A stretch of 64,000 nt of DNA from NCBI RefSeq assembly GCF_012395815.1, contig NZ_JAAZQQ010000002.1, positions 496,001 to 560,000 on the forward strand, in the 5' to 3' direction. Below the pieces are notes generated by a model. That model saw only the letters and a program-made list of their open reading frames with translations, did no database searches and was not told the DNA's origin. The position numbers were made by a program, and so were the translations under genes. Of the stretch, positions 36,497-45,191 are shown one piece after another. The stretch is from Roseicyclus persicicus. Its GTDB lineage: Bacteria > Pseudomonadota > Alphaproteobacteria > Rhodobacterales > Rhodobacteraceae. Within the stretch, counting starts at the first letter, position 1; every line of letters starts with the position of its first letter.

Positions 36497-37387
36497 TCAG
36501 TCCAGCACCACGATGCCGGTCAGCTTGGACTTGTGCTCGGGTTCGACGTGGATGGTGACGCGGCTGTTGGGCACCGCGCGGCCCATCGCGGCCTCGATGC
36601 GGTCGCAGATCTCGTGCGCGTCGTAGACGGTCATCTCGCTCGGCACCACGAGGTGGAACTCGACGAAGGTGGCGGCCCCGGCGTGGCGGGTGCGCAGGTC
36701 ATGCGCTTCGACCGCGCCGCGCGCCTCGGTCGAGATCACGTCGCGGATGCGCGCCAGCGTCGCCTCGGGCACGGCCTCGTCCATCAGCCCGCTGAGCGAT
36801 TCCTTCACCACCCGCGAGCCCGACCACAGGATGTTCACCGCGACGAGCGCGGCGAGCATCGGGTCGAGGATCCACCAGCTGGTGACCAGCGCGAGGAGCA
36901 CGCCCACCGCCACCCCCGCCGAGGTCAGCACGTCGGTCCACAGGTGCCGCCCGTCGGCCACCAGCGCGGGCGACTTCAGCGCGCGGCCCTGCCGGACCAG
37001 CACGAAGGCCCAGACCGCGTTGATCGCGGTCGCCGCGCCGTTGACCAGCAGCCCCTCCAGCGGCGCGTCCAGCGCGCGGGGCGCCATCAGCCCCTCGTAG
37101 GCTTCGCGCAGGATGAAGAGGGCGGCGATGATGATCATCACGCCCTCCAGCACCGCGCTGAAGAATTCCGCCTTGTGGTGGCCAAAGGGGTGGTTCTGGT
37201 CCGCCGGCCGCGCCGCGACCCGGATCGCCACCAGCGCGGCGAAGGCGGTGGCGAGGTTCACCGTGCTTTCCAGCGCGTCCGACAGGAGCGCGACCGACCC
37301 CGTCATCCACCAGGCCAGCACCTTGAGCCCCAGCACGGCAACGCCGACAAGGAGGCTTCCGGTGGCCAGTTTCAGCGCGCGCGACAA
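36497..37387 (-). CDS. Cation diffusion facilitator (CDF) family metal exporter
   Basis: A 296-residue exporter with six membrane helices (about residues 8-205) and a cytoplasmic C-terminal domain with HAGAATFVEFHLVVP and ICDRIEAAMG. The second-half metal site is HLWTD (H-x3-D, near residue 148). The first-half site reads SDALESTVN, giving E-x3-N where zinc/iron exporters such as YiiP have D-x3-D, so metal preference may differ. It stands alone between convergent and unrelated genes. Confidence 0.9.
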   Translation of the reverse strand: MSRALKLATGSLLVGVAVLGLKVLAWWMTGSVALLSDALESTVNLATAFAALVAIRVAARPADQNHPFGHHKAEFFSAVLEGVMIIIAALFILREAYEGLMAPRALDAPLEGLLVNGAATAINAVWAFVLVRQGRALKSPALVADGRHLWTDVLTSAGVAVGVLLALVTSWWILDPMLAALVAVNILWSGSRVVKESLSGLMDEAVPEATLARIRDVISTEARGAVEAHDLRTRHAGAATFVEFHLVVPSEMTVYDAHEICDRIEAAMGRAVPNSRVTIHVEPEHKSKLTGIVVLD

Positions 37388-37488
37388 CGGGGCGTCTCCT
37401 TTCGGCTGCCCCGCTCCTACCCTCCGGGGCGGCGCGGCTCAAGGTTCCGGCGCCCCCTGCGACACCGGCTGACCGGGGCCCGCCGCCC

Positions 37489-38577
37489 TCAGCCCCGCGC
37501 CCGGCGCTGCTGCGCGTCGCGGGTCAGCGCCGCCAGGCGATAGGCGGCGTGGGCCATCTTGGAATAGGGCAGGGTCACGAAGAAGGCGAGCACGGTGCCG
37601 AGGTGCAGCGCCAGCAGCGGCCCGACCAGCCCGGTGCCCGTCGCGGCGTAGAGCATGAGGCCCGTCAGACCCGTGAGGCCCAGCAGGATCACGAAGGCCA
37701 TCTCGCCGCCCCAGGCCCCGGCCGCCCCGAGCGCCCGGTCGGCCTTGAGCTTCAGCACCGCAAGGCCCACGGCGCCGACGGTCAGCAGGAGGCCGCCGGG
37801 CACGCCAAGGAGCTTGGGCAGGCTGAGGAAAGGGTAGGGGGCGGGCATGTCGAACAGGTAGTGCAGCACCGTGCCCGAGGAGGTGGAGGCAAAGCACAGC
37901 AGGAACCCCCAGACCACCGCGTGGTGCGCGTGTTTGCGCGCCACGGAATAGCGGTCGCCCTTCTCGTAGTTGCAGCCCTCGGCCGCTCCGCCCGACAGGT
38001 TGCGCATCCGCCCCGCGTCGACCAGCGCCGCCTTCAGGTCCGCCCACGCGACCCGCGCACCGCCCACCTCGGCCCAGTAGCGCCGCACGCCGACGGCAAG
38101 GGCCAGCAGCGGGAACAGGAAGGCGGGGGCGAAGATCGCCACCATCGCGCTGTGCGACAGGTAGGCGTAGAACCCGTCGCCCGCCCCGGTGCCCAGCGCC
38201 CGGATCGCCGCGAAGATCAGTGCGGTGCCGACGACCAGCGCCGCGGCCAGCGCCACGCCGTTGGTCTGGAACAGCCGCGCGAAGGGCCCCGGCCAGGCGA
38301 AGCGCGCCCAGCTTTCCACCCGCACCTCGGCCAGTGCGGCGGGCAGGTTCAGGGCGAACTCGTGCGGGTCGGTGTACTGGCAGGCGTAGTAGCAGCCGCG
38401 GCAGTTGTGGCACAGGCTGGCGAGCTGCGTGATGTCGGCGTCCGCGAACTCGCGTTCCGCGAAGGCGGCGGGGAAGACGGCGCAGTAGCCCTCGCAATAG
38501 CGGCAGGCGTTGCAGATCTCGACCTGCCGGCGGGCTTCCTCGGTGGCGGTCAGGGTGGGGGTGATGTCAAGCGACAT
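37489..38577 (-). CDS. tcuB: Tricarballylate utilisation iron-sulfur/heme protein TcuB
   Basis: A 362-residue membrane protein that reoxidises the flavin of TcuA. An N-terminal soluble part carries two [4Fe-4S] motifs, CNACRYCEGYC (residues 22-32) and CHNCRGCYYACQY (56-68); the rest has about six membrane helices with histidines (ARKHAHHAVVWGF, ALHLGTVLAFF) suited to heme b. This matches TcuB/CitB. It overlaps the tcuA end by 11 bases and follows it in the same operon. Confidence 0.9.
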   Translation of the reverse strand: MSLDITPTLTATEEARRQVEICNACRYCEGYCAVFPAAFAEREFADADITQLASLCHNCRGCYYACQYTDPHEFALNLPAALAEVRVESWARFAWPGPFARLFQTNGVALAAALVVGTALIFAAIRALGTGAGDGFYAYLSHSAMVAIFAPAFLFPLLALAVGVRRYWAEVGGARVAWADLKAALVDAGRMRNLSGGAAEGCNYEKGDRYSVARKHAHHAVVWGFLLCFASTSSGTVLHYLFDMPAPYPFLSLPKLLGVPGGLLLTVGAVGLAVLKLKADRALGAAGAWGGEMAFVILLGLTGLTGLMLYAATGTGLVGPLLALHLGTVLAFFVTLPYSKMAHAAYRLAALTRDAQQRRARG

Positions 38578-39961
38578 GGGCGGCGGCCTCCTGGCCCGCG
38601 ATGCGTCCGAAAACGGTCCCGATGGTCATGCCGAAGCCGGCGAGATACCCCTCGCCGAGGATCGAGCCGGCCATGATCTCGCCCGCGGCCCAGATGTTGT
38701 GGAGCCGCGCGCCCCCGGCGGACACCCGCGCGGTGCGGTCCACCCGGAGGCCGAGATAGGTGAAGGTCACGCCGGGCCGGAGCGAATAGCCGTAGAAGGG
38801 CGGCTCGGTGATGGGCCGGGCCCAGTTTGTCTTGGGCGGCGTGATCCCCTCGGTGGCCAGCCCGTCCAGCTCCGTCGGGTGGAAGGTGCCGGCGCGGCAG
38901 GCGGCGTTGAAGGCGTCGACGGTCTCGCGCAGCTTGTTGCCGGGCAGGCCCAGCTTCTGCGCCAGCCCCTCGATCGTGTCGGCCTTTTCGGGCGGAAACA
39001 CCGAGGGCATGAACAGGTTGATGGATTTCGAGTCGATGATCGAATAGGCCACCTGGTCGGGCTGGGCGGCCACCAGCCGGCCCCAGATCGCGTAGCGCTT
39101 GGGCCAGACATCCTCGCCCTCGTCGTAGAACCGGTCGCCATCCCGGTTCACCACGACCGAGAAGGGCACGCAGTCGAGCCGGGTCACGATCCCGCCGTCG
39201 AACTTGGGCGAGCGCCCGTCGATGGCGACCGCGTGGCATTGCGTCGGGTCGCCCACGCTGTCGGCGCCCTGGTCGAGCATGTCGCGCAGCAAGACGCCGC
39301 GGTTGTAGGGGGTGCCCCGGATCAGGAAGTTGCGCGCCGCGGGCCCCCAGGCGTCGGCCAGCCAGTCGATGTCGGCCTGGAACCCGCCAGAGGCCAGCAC
39401 CAGCGCGCGGCCCTCGATCCGCACGTCCTGGCCCCCGATGCGGGCGTCGAGACCCTGGAACCGGCCGCCCTCGACCGTGACATGGGTCACCTCGGCCTCG
39501 TAGCGGACGGTGACGCCGAGGTCCTCGGCGGTGTTGTAATAGGCGTTCACCAGCGCCTTGCCGCCGCCGAGGAAGAAGGCGTTGGTGCGCGACAAGGACA
39601 GCGTGCCCGACAGCGACGGCTGGAACGCGACGCCATGGCGTTCCATCCAGGGCAGGCAGGCCTCGCTGTCGCGGATGGTCATGCGGGCCAGGTCCTCGTC
39701 GGTCTTGCCCTTGGTGACGCGGATCAGGTCGTCGAAATACTCGTCTTCCTCGTAGCTGCCGGTCAGCACCGACAGGGGCCCGTGGTGCATGCAGCGGAAG
39801 TTGCGGGTGTGGCGCGAATTGCCGCCCCGGTAGGTCTTGGGCGCGGCCTCGAGCATCAGGACGCGCGCGCCCGTCTCCGCCGCCTCTATGGCCGCGCAAA
39901 GGGCCGCGTTGCCGCCGCCCACCACGACCACGTCCCAGGTGATCCCGTCCACCCGTGTCAT
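38567..39961 (-). CDS. tcuA: FAD-dependent tricarballylate dehydrogenase TcuA
   Basis: A 464-residue flavoprotein that oxidises tricarballylate to cis-aconitate. The N-terminal dinucleotide fold is DVVVVGGGNAALCAAIEAAE (residues 10-29), followed by YRGGNSRHTRNFRCMH, highly typical of TcuA, and the C-terminal LRPGVTFTYLGLRVDRTARV and IWAAGEIMAGSILGEGYL of the fumarate-reductase fold. It overlaps the upstream GntR gene by four bases (ATGA), so the regulator, tcuA and tcuB form one operon. The MFS transporter TcuC of Salmonella is absent here. Confidence 0.92.
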   Translation of the reverse strand: MTRVDGITWDVVVVGGGNAALCAAIEAAETGARVLMLEAAPKTYRGGNSRHTRNFRCMHHGPLSVLTGSYEEDEYFDDLIRVTKGKTDEDLARMTIRDSEACLPWMERHGVAFQPSLSGTLSLSRTNAFFLGGGKALVNAYYNTAEDLGVTVRYEAEVTHVTVEGGRFQGLDARIGGQDVRIEGRALVLASGGFQADIDWLADAWGPAARNFLIRGTPYNRGVLLRDMLDQGADSVGDPTQCHAVAIDGRSPKFDGGIVTRLDCVPFSVVVNRDGDRFYDEGEDVWPKRYAIWGRLVAAQPDQVAYSIIDSKSINLFMPSVFPPEKADTIEGLAQKLGLPGNKLRETVDAFNAACRAGTFHPTELDGLATEGITPPKTNWARPITEPPFYGYSLRPGVTFTYLGLRVDRTARVSAGGARLHNIWAAGEIMAGSILGEGYLAGFGMTIGTVFGRIAGQEAAAHVA

Positions 39962-40653
39962 GCGCTCTCCCCTCCCTCCGTGGCCAGGTCGCGCAGCTGT
40001 TTCAGCCGCGCCCGGTGCGCCCCCTCGATATGTCGCCGCATCGCCGCCTCGGCCGCGTCCCCGTCATGGGCGCGCAGGGCCGCCAGAACGGCCGCGTGTT
40101 CCGCCACCGCCGCCTGAGCGCGGTCGGCCTCCTCCATCGTGGACCGGCCGAGGATCAGGAGCGTCTTCTGCACCGCCTCGACCGACCGCCACAGGAACCG
40201 GTTCCGCGCGGCGTTCAGCAGGACGCCGTGGAACTGCCGGTTGGCGTGATAAAGCCGCTCCGCGTTGCCCGCCGCCGCCTGCATCTCGGCGTTGATCGCC
40301 TCCAGCTCGGCCAGCTCGCTGTCATAGGCCGCCCGCGCGGCGAAGCGCGCCGCCGTCCCCTCCAGCACCGCGCGCATCTCGTAAAGCTCGGTCACCTCGG
40401 CGAGATCCAGCCGCCGGATGCGCGCGCCCGCGCGGGGCTGGTGCTCGACCAGCCCGTCGGCCTCCAGCAGCCTTATCGCCTCGCGCACCGGCGTGCGCGA
40501 GATGCCCAGCCGCTCGGCCAGCTCCGTCTCGGTCAGCCGGTCGCCGGGCCGCAGCGCGCCTGCGCGGATCTCCGCGATCAGCCGCTCGTAGGCGTCGCGG
40601 CCCTGGCCCGTCTCGGGCCGGCCGGCCGGTCGTGTGTCGGGTTTCTCGGCCAC
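39958..40653 (-). CDS. GntR-family (FCD) transcriptional regulator of the tcu operon
   Basis: A 231-residue regulator: winged helix-turn-helix at about residues 18-82 (GDRLTETELAERLGISRTPVREAIRLLEADGLV, read in parts) and an all-helical FCD effector domain with histidines (HANRQFHGVLL, RRHIEGAHRARL) that commonly bind a metal and a carboxylate. It takes the place held by LysR-type TcuR in Salmonella. The GTG at 40653 is supported by AAAGGAG seven bases upstream. A palindrome at 40677-40696 lies just ahead of the gene and may be its own operator. Confidence 0.9.
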   Translation of the reverse strand: MAEKPDTRPAGRPETGQGRDAYERLIAEIRAGALRPGDRLTETELAERLGISRTPVREAIRLLEADGLVEHQPRAGARIRRLDLAEVTELYEMRAVLEGTAARFAARAAYDSELAELEAINAEMQAAAGNAERLYHANRQFHGVLLNAARNRFLWRSVEAVQKTLLILGRSTMEEADRAQAAVAEHAAVLAALRAHDGDAAEAAMRRHIEGAHRARLKQLRDLATEGGESA

Positions 40654-40676
40654 CGCGGGCTCCTTTCGGTTGCAAG

Positions 40677-40696
40677 TTGCATACAGTTGGATACAA
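40677..40696. promoter_or_regulatory. Candidate GntR operator between tcu regulator and AbrB-type permease
   Basis: TTGCATAC-AGTT-GGATACAA is an imperfect palindrome (6 of 8 positions match between arms), with extra half-sites nearby: TTGCAAG beginning at 40670 and GATGCAAG at 40700-40707. It sits between two divergent genes, where a regulator could control both. FCD-type GntR proteins commonly bind TTGTATAC-like half-sites. Confidence 0.5.
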
Positions 40697-40719
40697 GGGG
40701 ATGCAAGACGGAGTAGCCG

Positions 40720-41790
40720 ATGGCCTTTCCCCTTTCCCAAGCCGCGCGGGACCGCGCCGTGACCGTGGCGCTGGCCACCGCCGGCGTGGCGGTGTTCTGG
40801 GCTATGGGCCTGCCGCTGCCCTTTCTGTTCGGGCCGATGACCGCCTGCCTGATCGCGGCGCTGGCGGGGGTGCGGCTGCGGGGCATGGGGCAGGTGTCGG
40901 TGGGCGCGCGCACGATCCTCGGGGTCGCGGTGGGGGCCTCGGTGACGCCCGCGCTGATCGCCGAGCTGCCGCAGATGGCGCTGTCGGTGGCGCTGATCCC
41001 GATCTACATCCTCGTCATCGCGGCCATCGGCGTGCCCTTCTTCCGGAAGGTCTACGGCTTCGACTGGCCGACCTCGTGGTACGCCGCGATGCCGGGGGGG
41101 CTGCAGGACATGGTGGTGTTCGGGCAGGAGGCGGGCGCCGACGTGCGCGCGCTCAGCCTGATCCACGCCACCCGCGTGCTGGTCATCATCACGCTGGCGC
41201 CGCTGATCCTGACCTTCGGCTTCGGCCAGTCGCTCGACAACCCCATCGGCCAGCCGGTGGCCGACCTGCCGCTGTCGGAACTCGCCATCATGGTGGTGGC
41301 CGCGCTGGTCGGCTGGAAGGGCGGCGAGCGGATCGGGCTGTTCGGCGCCTCGATCCTCGGGCCGCTGATCGTGACGGCGGCCCTCAGCCTTCTGGATGTC
41401 ATCCATTTCCGCCCGCCCGCCGAGGCGATCCTGGTGGCGCAATACATGATCGGGATCGGCATCGGCGTGGGCTACGTCGGCGTGACGCTGCACGAGCTGC
41501 GCCGCGACGTCGCGGCGGGCATCGTCTTCGTGCTGATCCTCGCGGGGCTCGCGGCGCTGTTCACCGAGATCGTGGTGCTGCTCGGGGTGGCCGCGCCGGT
41601 CGAGGGCTTCCTCGCCTTCGCGCCCGGCGGGCAGGCCGAGATGACGGTGCTGGCCATCGTGGCGGGGGCCGACCTCGGCTTCGTCATCGTGCACCACCTG
41701 ACGCGGATCCTGCTGGTCATCACCGGCGCCCCGCTGGCGGCGCGGCTGTTCCGGGTCACGGACCGGGGGCAGGGCGGGCCGCCCGGCTAG
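40720..41790 (+). CDS. AbrB-family membrane transporter (PF05145)
   Basis: A 356-residue protein with about ten membrane helices in two similar halves, each holding a PLPFLFGPMTACLIAAL / GASILGPLIVTAAL type segment. It matches the AbrB/ammonia-monooxygenase-like permease family; the name AbrB is historical and does not imply DNA binding. Members are thought to move carboxylates or related small molecules, without firm proof. Divergent from the tcu regulator and sharing its presumed operator, it is the best candidate for the missing tricarballylate carrier. Confidence 0.8.
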   Translation: MAFPLSQAARDRAVTVALATAGVAVFWAMGLPLPFLFGPMTACLIAALAGVRLRGMGQVSVGARTILGVAVGASVTPALIAELPQMALSVALIPIYILVIAAIGVPFFRKVYGFDWPTSWYAAMPGGLQDMVVFGQEAGADVRALSLIHATRVLVIITLAPLILTFGFGQSLDNPIGQPVADLPLSELAIMVVAALVGWKGGERIGLFGASILGPLIVTAALSLLDVIHFRPPAEAILVAQYMIGIGIGVGYVGVTLHELRRDVAAGIVFVLILAGLAALFTEIVVLLGVAAPVEGFLAFAPGGQAEMTVLAIVAGADLGFVIVHHLTRILLVITGAPLAARLFRVTDRGQGGPPG

Positions 41791-41797
41791 GGCGCCG

Positions 41798-43195
41798 TCA
41801 CTCCGCCGCCTGCCGCATCGGCGCGCCGTCCTCGACGGCGGCCGGGATCGTCAGCGTCACCAGCAGCCCGCCACCCTCGGACGGGGCCAGCGCGATGGCG
41901 CCGCCGTGCCGTTCGGCCACCGCCTCGGCGATGGACAGGCCCAGCCCGCTGCCCTCGGACGGCCCCGCCTGCCCGAAGCGCGACAGCACCGTCTCCACGT
42001 CCTCGGCCGCTACGCCGCGCCCGTCGTCGGCCACCGTGACCTGTGCCAGCCCGTCGCCGGCCGACAGCCCCACCGCCACGCGCCCGAGGTCCGGGCCGCC
42101 GTGGCGCAGCGCGTTGTCGACGAGGTTCGCCACCGCCTCGCGCAGCATCACCGGGTCGGCCTCGGCCAGCACCTCGTCCTCGGGCAGGGCGAGGCTGAGG
42201 GCCACGCCCTGCGCCCGGGCCGTGGCGCGGAACCGGTCGGTCACGTCCTCCAGCAGTTCGCCCACCTCCAGTCGCTCGTCGTGGCCGGTGGCGGTCGTCG
42301 CCCGCTCCAGCGTGAGGAGCTTGTTGGCAAGGTCCTTGACGTGGCGGGCCGAGACCAGCAGCTCCCCGGCCCGGTCCCGCGCCGCCTGGTCCGAGGGGGC
42401 CGAGCGCACCGCCTCGGCCATGGCCAGGACGCCCGCGATGGGGTTGCGCAGCTGGTGCGCGGCGTTCGAGATGAAGCTCGCCTGCCGCGCCATCGACGCC
42501 TCGACTTGCCCGAACAGCGTGTTCAGCCGCAGCACCAGCCCCCGGATCTCGGGCGGCACCGGGCGGCGGATCGGCGACAGGTCGCCCCCCGAGCGCCGCG
42601 AGATCGCGTCCTCGAGGTCGGTCAGGGGGCGCAGGCCGATCCGCACCCCGAACCACACCACGAAGGCCACCGTGCCGATCAGGATCGCCATCACGATGAA
42701 GGCCCGCCGCGCGAGGTCGCGCACCACGGCGTCGCGCACCTCGACATGCTGCCAGACGGTGATGGTGAACAGGCCCGTGATGCCGTCGACCGTGGTCACG
42801 TCGCGCAGGCGCAGCGCGCGCACCGCGTCGCCGTGGTAGGTGGAGTTGTAGTAGGTGTAGGGCTCGTCCGGCCAGGGCTCGGCCGCGTGGCGGACGGGGG
42901 GCGTGGCGTAGCCGGTGACGTAGTAGCCGTTGGGCGCGTAGACGTGGTAGAACACCGGCCCGCCCGAGGTGTCGCCCAGGAGGTCGCGGGTTTCCAGCGA
43001 CAGGGCGTTGCCGTTCGACCGCGCCACGTCGCCGGTGACCGCAAGCGCCACGGTCAAGAGGCTCCGGTCGAAGATGTCGGCGGCCTTTTCGCGGGCGTCG
43101 TGCACCTGCCAGAACCCCACCGCCAGCGCGATGGACAGAAGCGGCACCAGGATGATCGCCGTCAGCCGCAGGCGGAGCGAGGTGGCCGCCCTCAT
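41798..43195 (-). CDS. tctE: Sensor histidine kinase, TctE-like
   Basis: A 465-residue kinase: membrane helix at 9-30, periplasmic sensor of about 130 residues with the 2CSK_N-like YHVYAPNGYYVTGY segment, second helix at about 170-192, HAMP, then dimerisation domain with phosphoacceptor histidine in ISNAAHQLRNPIAG and ATPase motifs DNALRHG, DDGRG and GSGLGLSI. Its place next to a TctD-type regulator and divergent from tctC matches TctDE, which senses tricarboxylates and induces the transporter. Its start overlaps the regulator stop by four bases (ATGA). Confidence 0.88.
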   Translation of the reverse strand: MRAATSLRLRLTAIILVPLLSIALAVGFWQVHDAREKAADIFDRSLLTVALAVTGDVARSNGNALSLETRDLLGDTSGGPVFYHVYAPNGYYVTGYATPPVRHAAEPWPDEPYTYYNSTYHGDAVRALRLRDVTTVDGITGLFTITVWQHVEVRDAVVRDLARRAFIVMAILIGTVAFVVWFGVRIGLRPLTDLEDAISRRSGGDLSPIRRPVPPEIRGLVLRLNTLFGQVEASMARQASFISNAAHQLRNPIAGVLAMAEAVRSAPSDQAARDRAGELLVSARHVKDLANKLLTLERATTATGHDERLEVGELLEDVTDRFRATARAQGVALSLALPEDEVLAEADPVMLREAVANLVDNALRHGGPDLGRVAVGLSAGDGLAQVTVADDGRGVAAEDVETVLSRFGQAGPSEGSGLGLSIAEAVAERHGGAIALAPSEGGGLLVTLTIPAAVEDGAPMRQAAE

Positions 43196-43872
43196 GCCGC
43201 CCCCGCCGCCGCCTCGGCCAGGCTGTAGCCGATGCCGCGCTGCACCCGGATCGACAGGCCGTGCGGGCGCAGCCGCTTGCGCAGCCGCGAGATGTGGACC
43301 TCGACCGCGGCCTCCTCGACGTCGGCGCCGGTGCCGTAGATGTGGTCGAGCAGGTCCTGCTTGGATACCGCGCGGCCCTGCGCGGTCAGGAGCTTTTCCA
43401 GCAGGCTCACCTCGCGGCGGGGCAGGTCGAGCGGCACGCCCGCGATCGCCACCTGCCGGGCGTCGCAGTCGAGGCTGACCGGCCCAAAGCTCAGCACCCG
43501 CCGGATCGGGCGCGGGCTGCGCCGGGTCAGCGCGCGCACGCGGGCCTCGAGCTCGTCCATCTCGAAGGGTTTCACCAGGTAGTCGTCGGCGCCGGCGTCC
43601 AGGCCCCGCACCCGGTGTTCGGTCTCGGCCCGCGCGGTCAGGATCAGGACCGGGCGTTCGTCGCCCCGTGCACGCAGGTTGCGCAGGACCGTCAGGCCGT
43701 CCGCGCCGGGCAGGTTGATGTCGAGAATCAGCAGGTCCGAGCCCTCCTGCCGCAGGAACGCGTCGGCCTGGTCGCCGTCGCACAGCCAGTCGACGCCATG
43801 ACCCAGATCCTGCAGCCGGTAGGAAATTCCCTTTGCCAGCGCGGCGTTATCCTCGACCACCACGATCCGCAC
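43192..43872 (-). CDS. tctD: OmpR/PhoB-type response regulator, TctD-like
   Basis: A 226-residue regulator with a receiver domain (acidic pocket VVEDN, phosphoacceptor aspartate in LLILDINLPGADG, conserved lysine in YLVKPFE) and a winged-helix output domain (PRREVSLLEKLLTAQGRAVSKQDLLDHIYG, read in parts). The GTG at 43872 after GGGAGGG gives the usual N-terminus; the open frame upstream runs antisense through tctC. It forms a pair with the kinase and probably activates the divergent tctC-tctAB operon from the 141-base gap between them. Confidence 0.9.
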   Translation of the reverse strand: MRIVVVEDNAALAKGISYRLQDLGHGVDWLCDGDQADAFLRQEGSDLLILDINLPGADGLTVLRNLRARGDERPVLILTARAETEHRVRGLDAGADDYLVKPFEMDELEARVRALTRRSPRPIRRVLSFGPVSLDCDARQVAIAGVPLDLPRREVSLLEKLLTAQGRAVSKQDLLDHIYGTGADVEEAAVEVHISRLRKRLRPHGLSIRVQRGIGYSLAEAAAGAA

Positions 43873-44013
43873 CCGGCCGATCCCTCCCCGAATTTTCCCA
43901 AGGCACGAAAGCTTGGTGCAAGGTTCGCAGGTGATGTACGGTCCGGCAAGGGCGGAAACCGTCCTGCACGAACAGCCGCGGGAGGGAGCCCGTGGCGTCC
44001 AAGGGAGGATACC

Positions 44014-45117
44014 ATGAACCACTTGTCCGCCACGCGCCGCGTGGCCCTGTCGCTGTGCGCCGTCTCGGCGCTGGCCCTCACCGCCGGCCTGCCGCAGACC
44101 GCCCATGCCGACCTCGCCGGCGAGACCGTCGAATTCGTGATCCCGTTCTCGGAATCGGGCGGCTCGGCCCGCTGGGCCAACTTCTTCGCGCCGCTGCTCA
44201 GCGAGGCGCTCGACGGCAACCCCACCACCGTCGTGGTCTACCGCCCCGGCGCGGGCTCGACCGCGGGCGCCAACTGGTTCCAGGAGAACCAGGGCGACAA
44301 TGACGGCACGCTGATCTTCGGCACCTCGGGCTCGACCCAGTTCCCCTACCTGCTGCGCGACCCGCGCGTGCGCTACGAATATCGCGACTGGATCCCGGTG
44401 CTCGCCTCGGGCACGGGCGGCGTGGTCTACCTGCCGGCCGATCTCGGCGCGCGCTTCGACGGCGACATGGACGACCTGCAGGACGAGTTCTTCATCTTCG
44501 GCAGCCAGGGCGCGACCACGCTCGACCTCGTGCCGCTGCTCGCGTTCCGGATGCTGGGCCTGCAGGTCGAGCCGGTTTTCGGCATCGAGGGCCGCGGTGA
44601 TGGCCGCCTGATGTTCGAGCGCGGCGAGGCCAACATCGACTACCAGACCTCGTCGGCCTACATCGCCAGCGTGCAGCCGCTGGTCGACCAGGGCCTGGCC
44701 GTGCCGGTCATGAGCTGGGGCATCCTGGACGACGACGGCAACATCGTCCGCGACCCGACCTTCCCCGACATCCCGACCTTCGCCGAGATCTGCGAGGCGA
44801 CCGCGGGCTGCGAGACCGAGGGCACGGCCTGGGAGGCGTGGCGCGCCTTCTTCGTGTCGGGCTTCGCCGCGCAGAAGCTGGTCTACCTGCCCGGCGGCAC
44901 CGCGCCCGAGGTGGTCGCGCTCTACGAGGAGGCCCTTGCCGAGATCCTCGCCCGCCCCGACTTCGACGAGATCTCGGCGGCCGAGCTCGGCGTCTACCCG
45001 CAGATGATCGGCGAGGCGGCGGTCGTGGCCCACGAGGCGGCGATCACCGTGTCTGACGAGGCGCGCCAGTTCGTGCTCGACTGGCTGCGCGAAGACTACG
45101 GCGTGACGCTGGAATAA
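44014..45117 (+). CDS. tctC: Divergent TctC-type periplasmic binding protein
   Basis: A 367-residue binding protein, about 40 residues longer than usual for TctC. It has a signal peptide (VALSLCAVSALALTAGLPQTAHA), then VEFVIPFSESGGSARWANFFAPLL in place of the common PxxPGGxxD segment, and VYRPGAGSTAGANWF. Two cysteines near residue 265-275 (EICEATAGCETEG) probably form a disulfide. The altered ligand loop suggests a substrate different from that of the other transporter here. GGGAGGAT at 44003-44010 is its ribosome binding site; the long upstream frame is antisense to tctD. Confidence 0.85.
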   Translation: MNHLSATRRVALSLCAVSALALTAGLPQTAHADLAGETVEFVIPFSESGGSARWANFFAPLLSEALDGNPTTVVVYRPGAGSTAGANWFQENQGDNDGTLIFGTSGSTQFPYLLRDPRVRYEYRDWIPVLASGTGGVVYLPADLGARFDGDMDDLQDEFFIFGSQGATTLDLVPLLAFRMLGLQVEPVFGIEGRGDGRLMFERGEANIDYQTSSAYIASVQPLVDQGLAVPVMSWGILDDDGNIVRDPTFPDIPTFAEICEATAGCETEGTAWEAWRAFFVSGFAAQKLVYLPGGTAPEVVALYEEALAEILARPDFDEISAAELGVYPQMIGEAAVVAHEAAITVSDEARQFVLDWLREDYGVTLE

Positions 45118-45135
45118 GCGCCGCCCGTGCCCAAC

Positions 45136-45168
45136 GCCCCCCGCCCGCGCGGCGGGGGGCCCTTTCCT
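45136..45168 (+). terminator. Intercistronic hairpin between tctC and the TctA-TctB fusion gene
   Basis: A perfect 10-bp stem (arms 45136-45145 and 45151-45160, GCCCCCCGCC/GGCGGGGGGC) with loop CGCGC, followed by CCTTTCC. It probably lowers transporter expression relative to the binding protein, by partial termination or by protecting the tctC message from decay. Confidence 0.6.
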
Positions 45169-45191
45169 GACGGCCGATCCGGGGGACTTCC

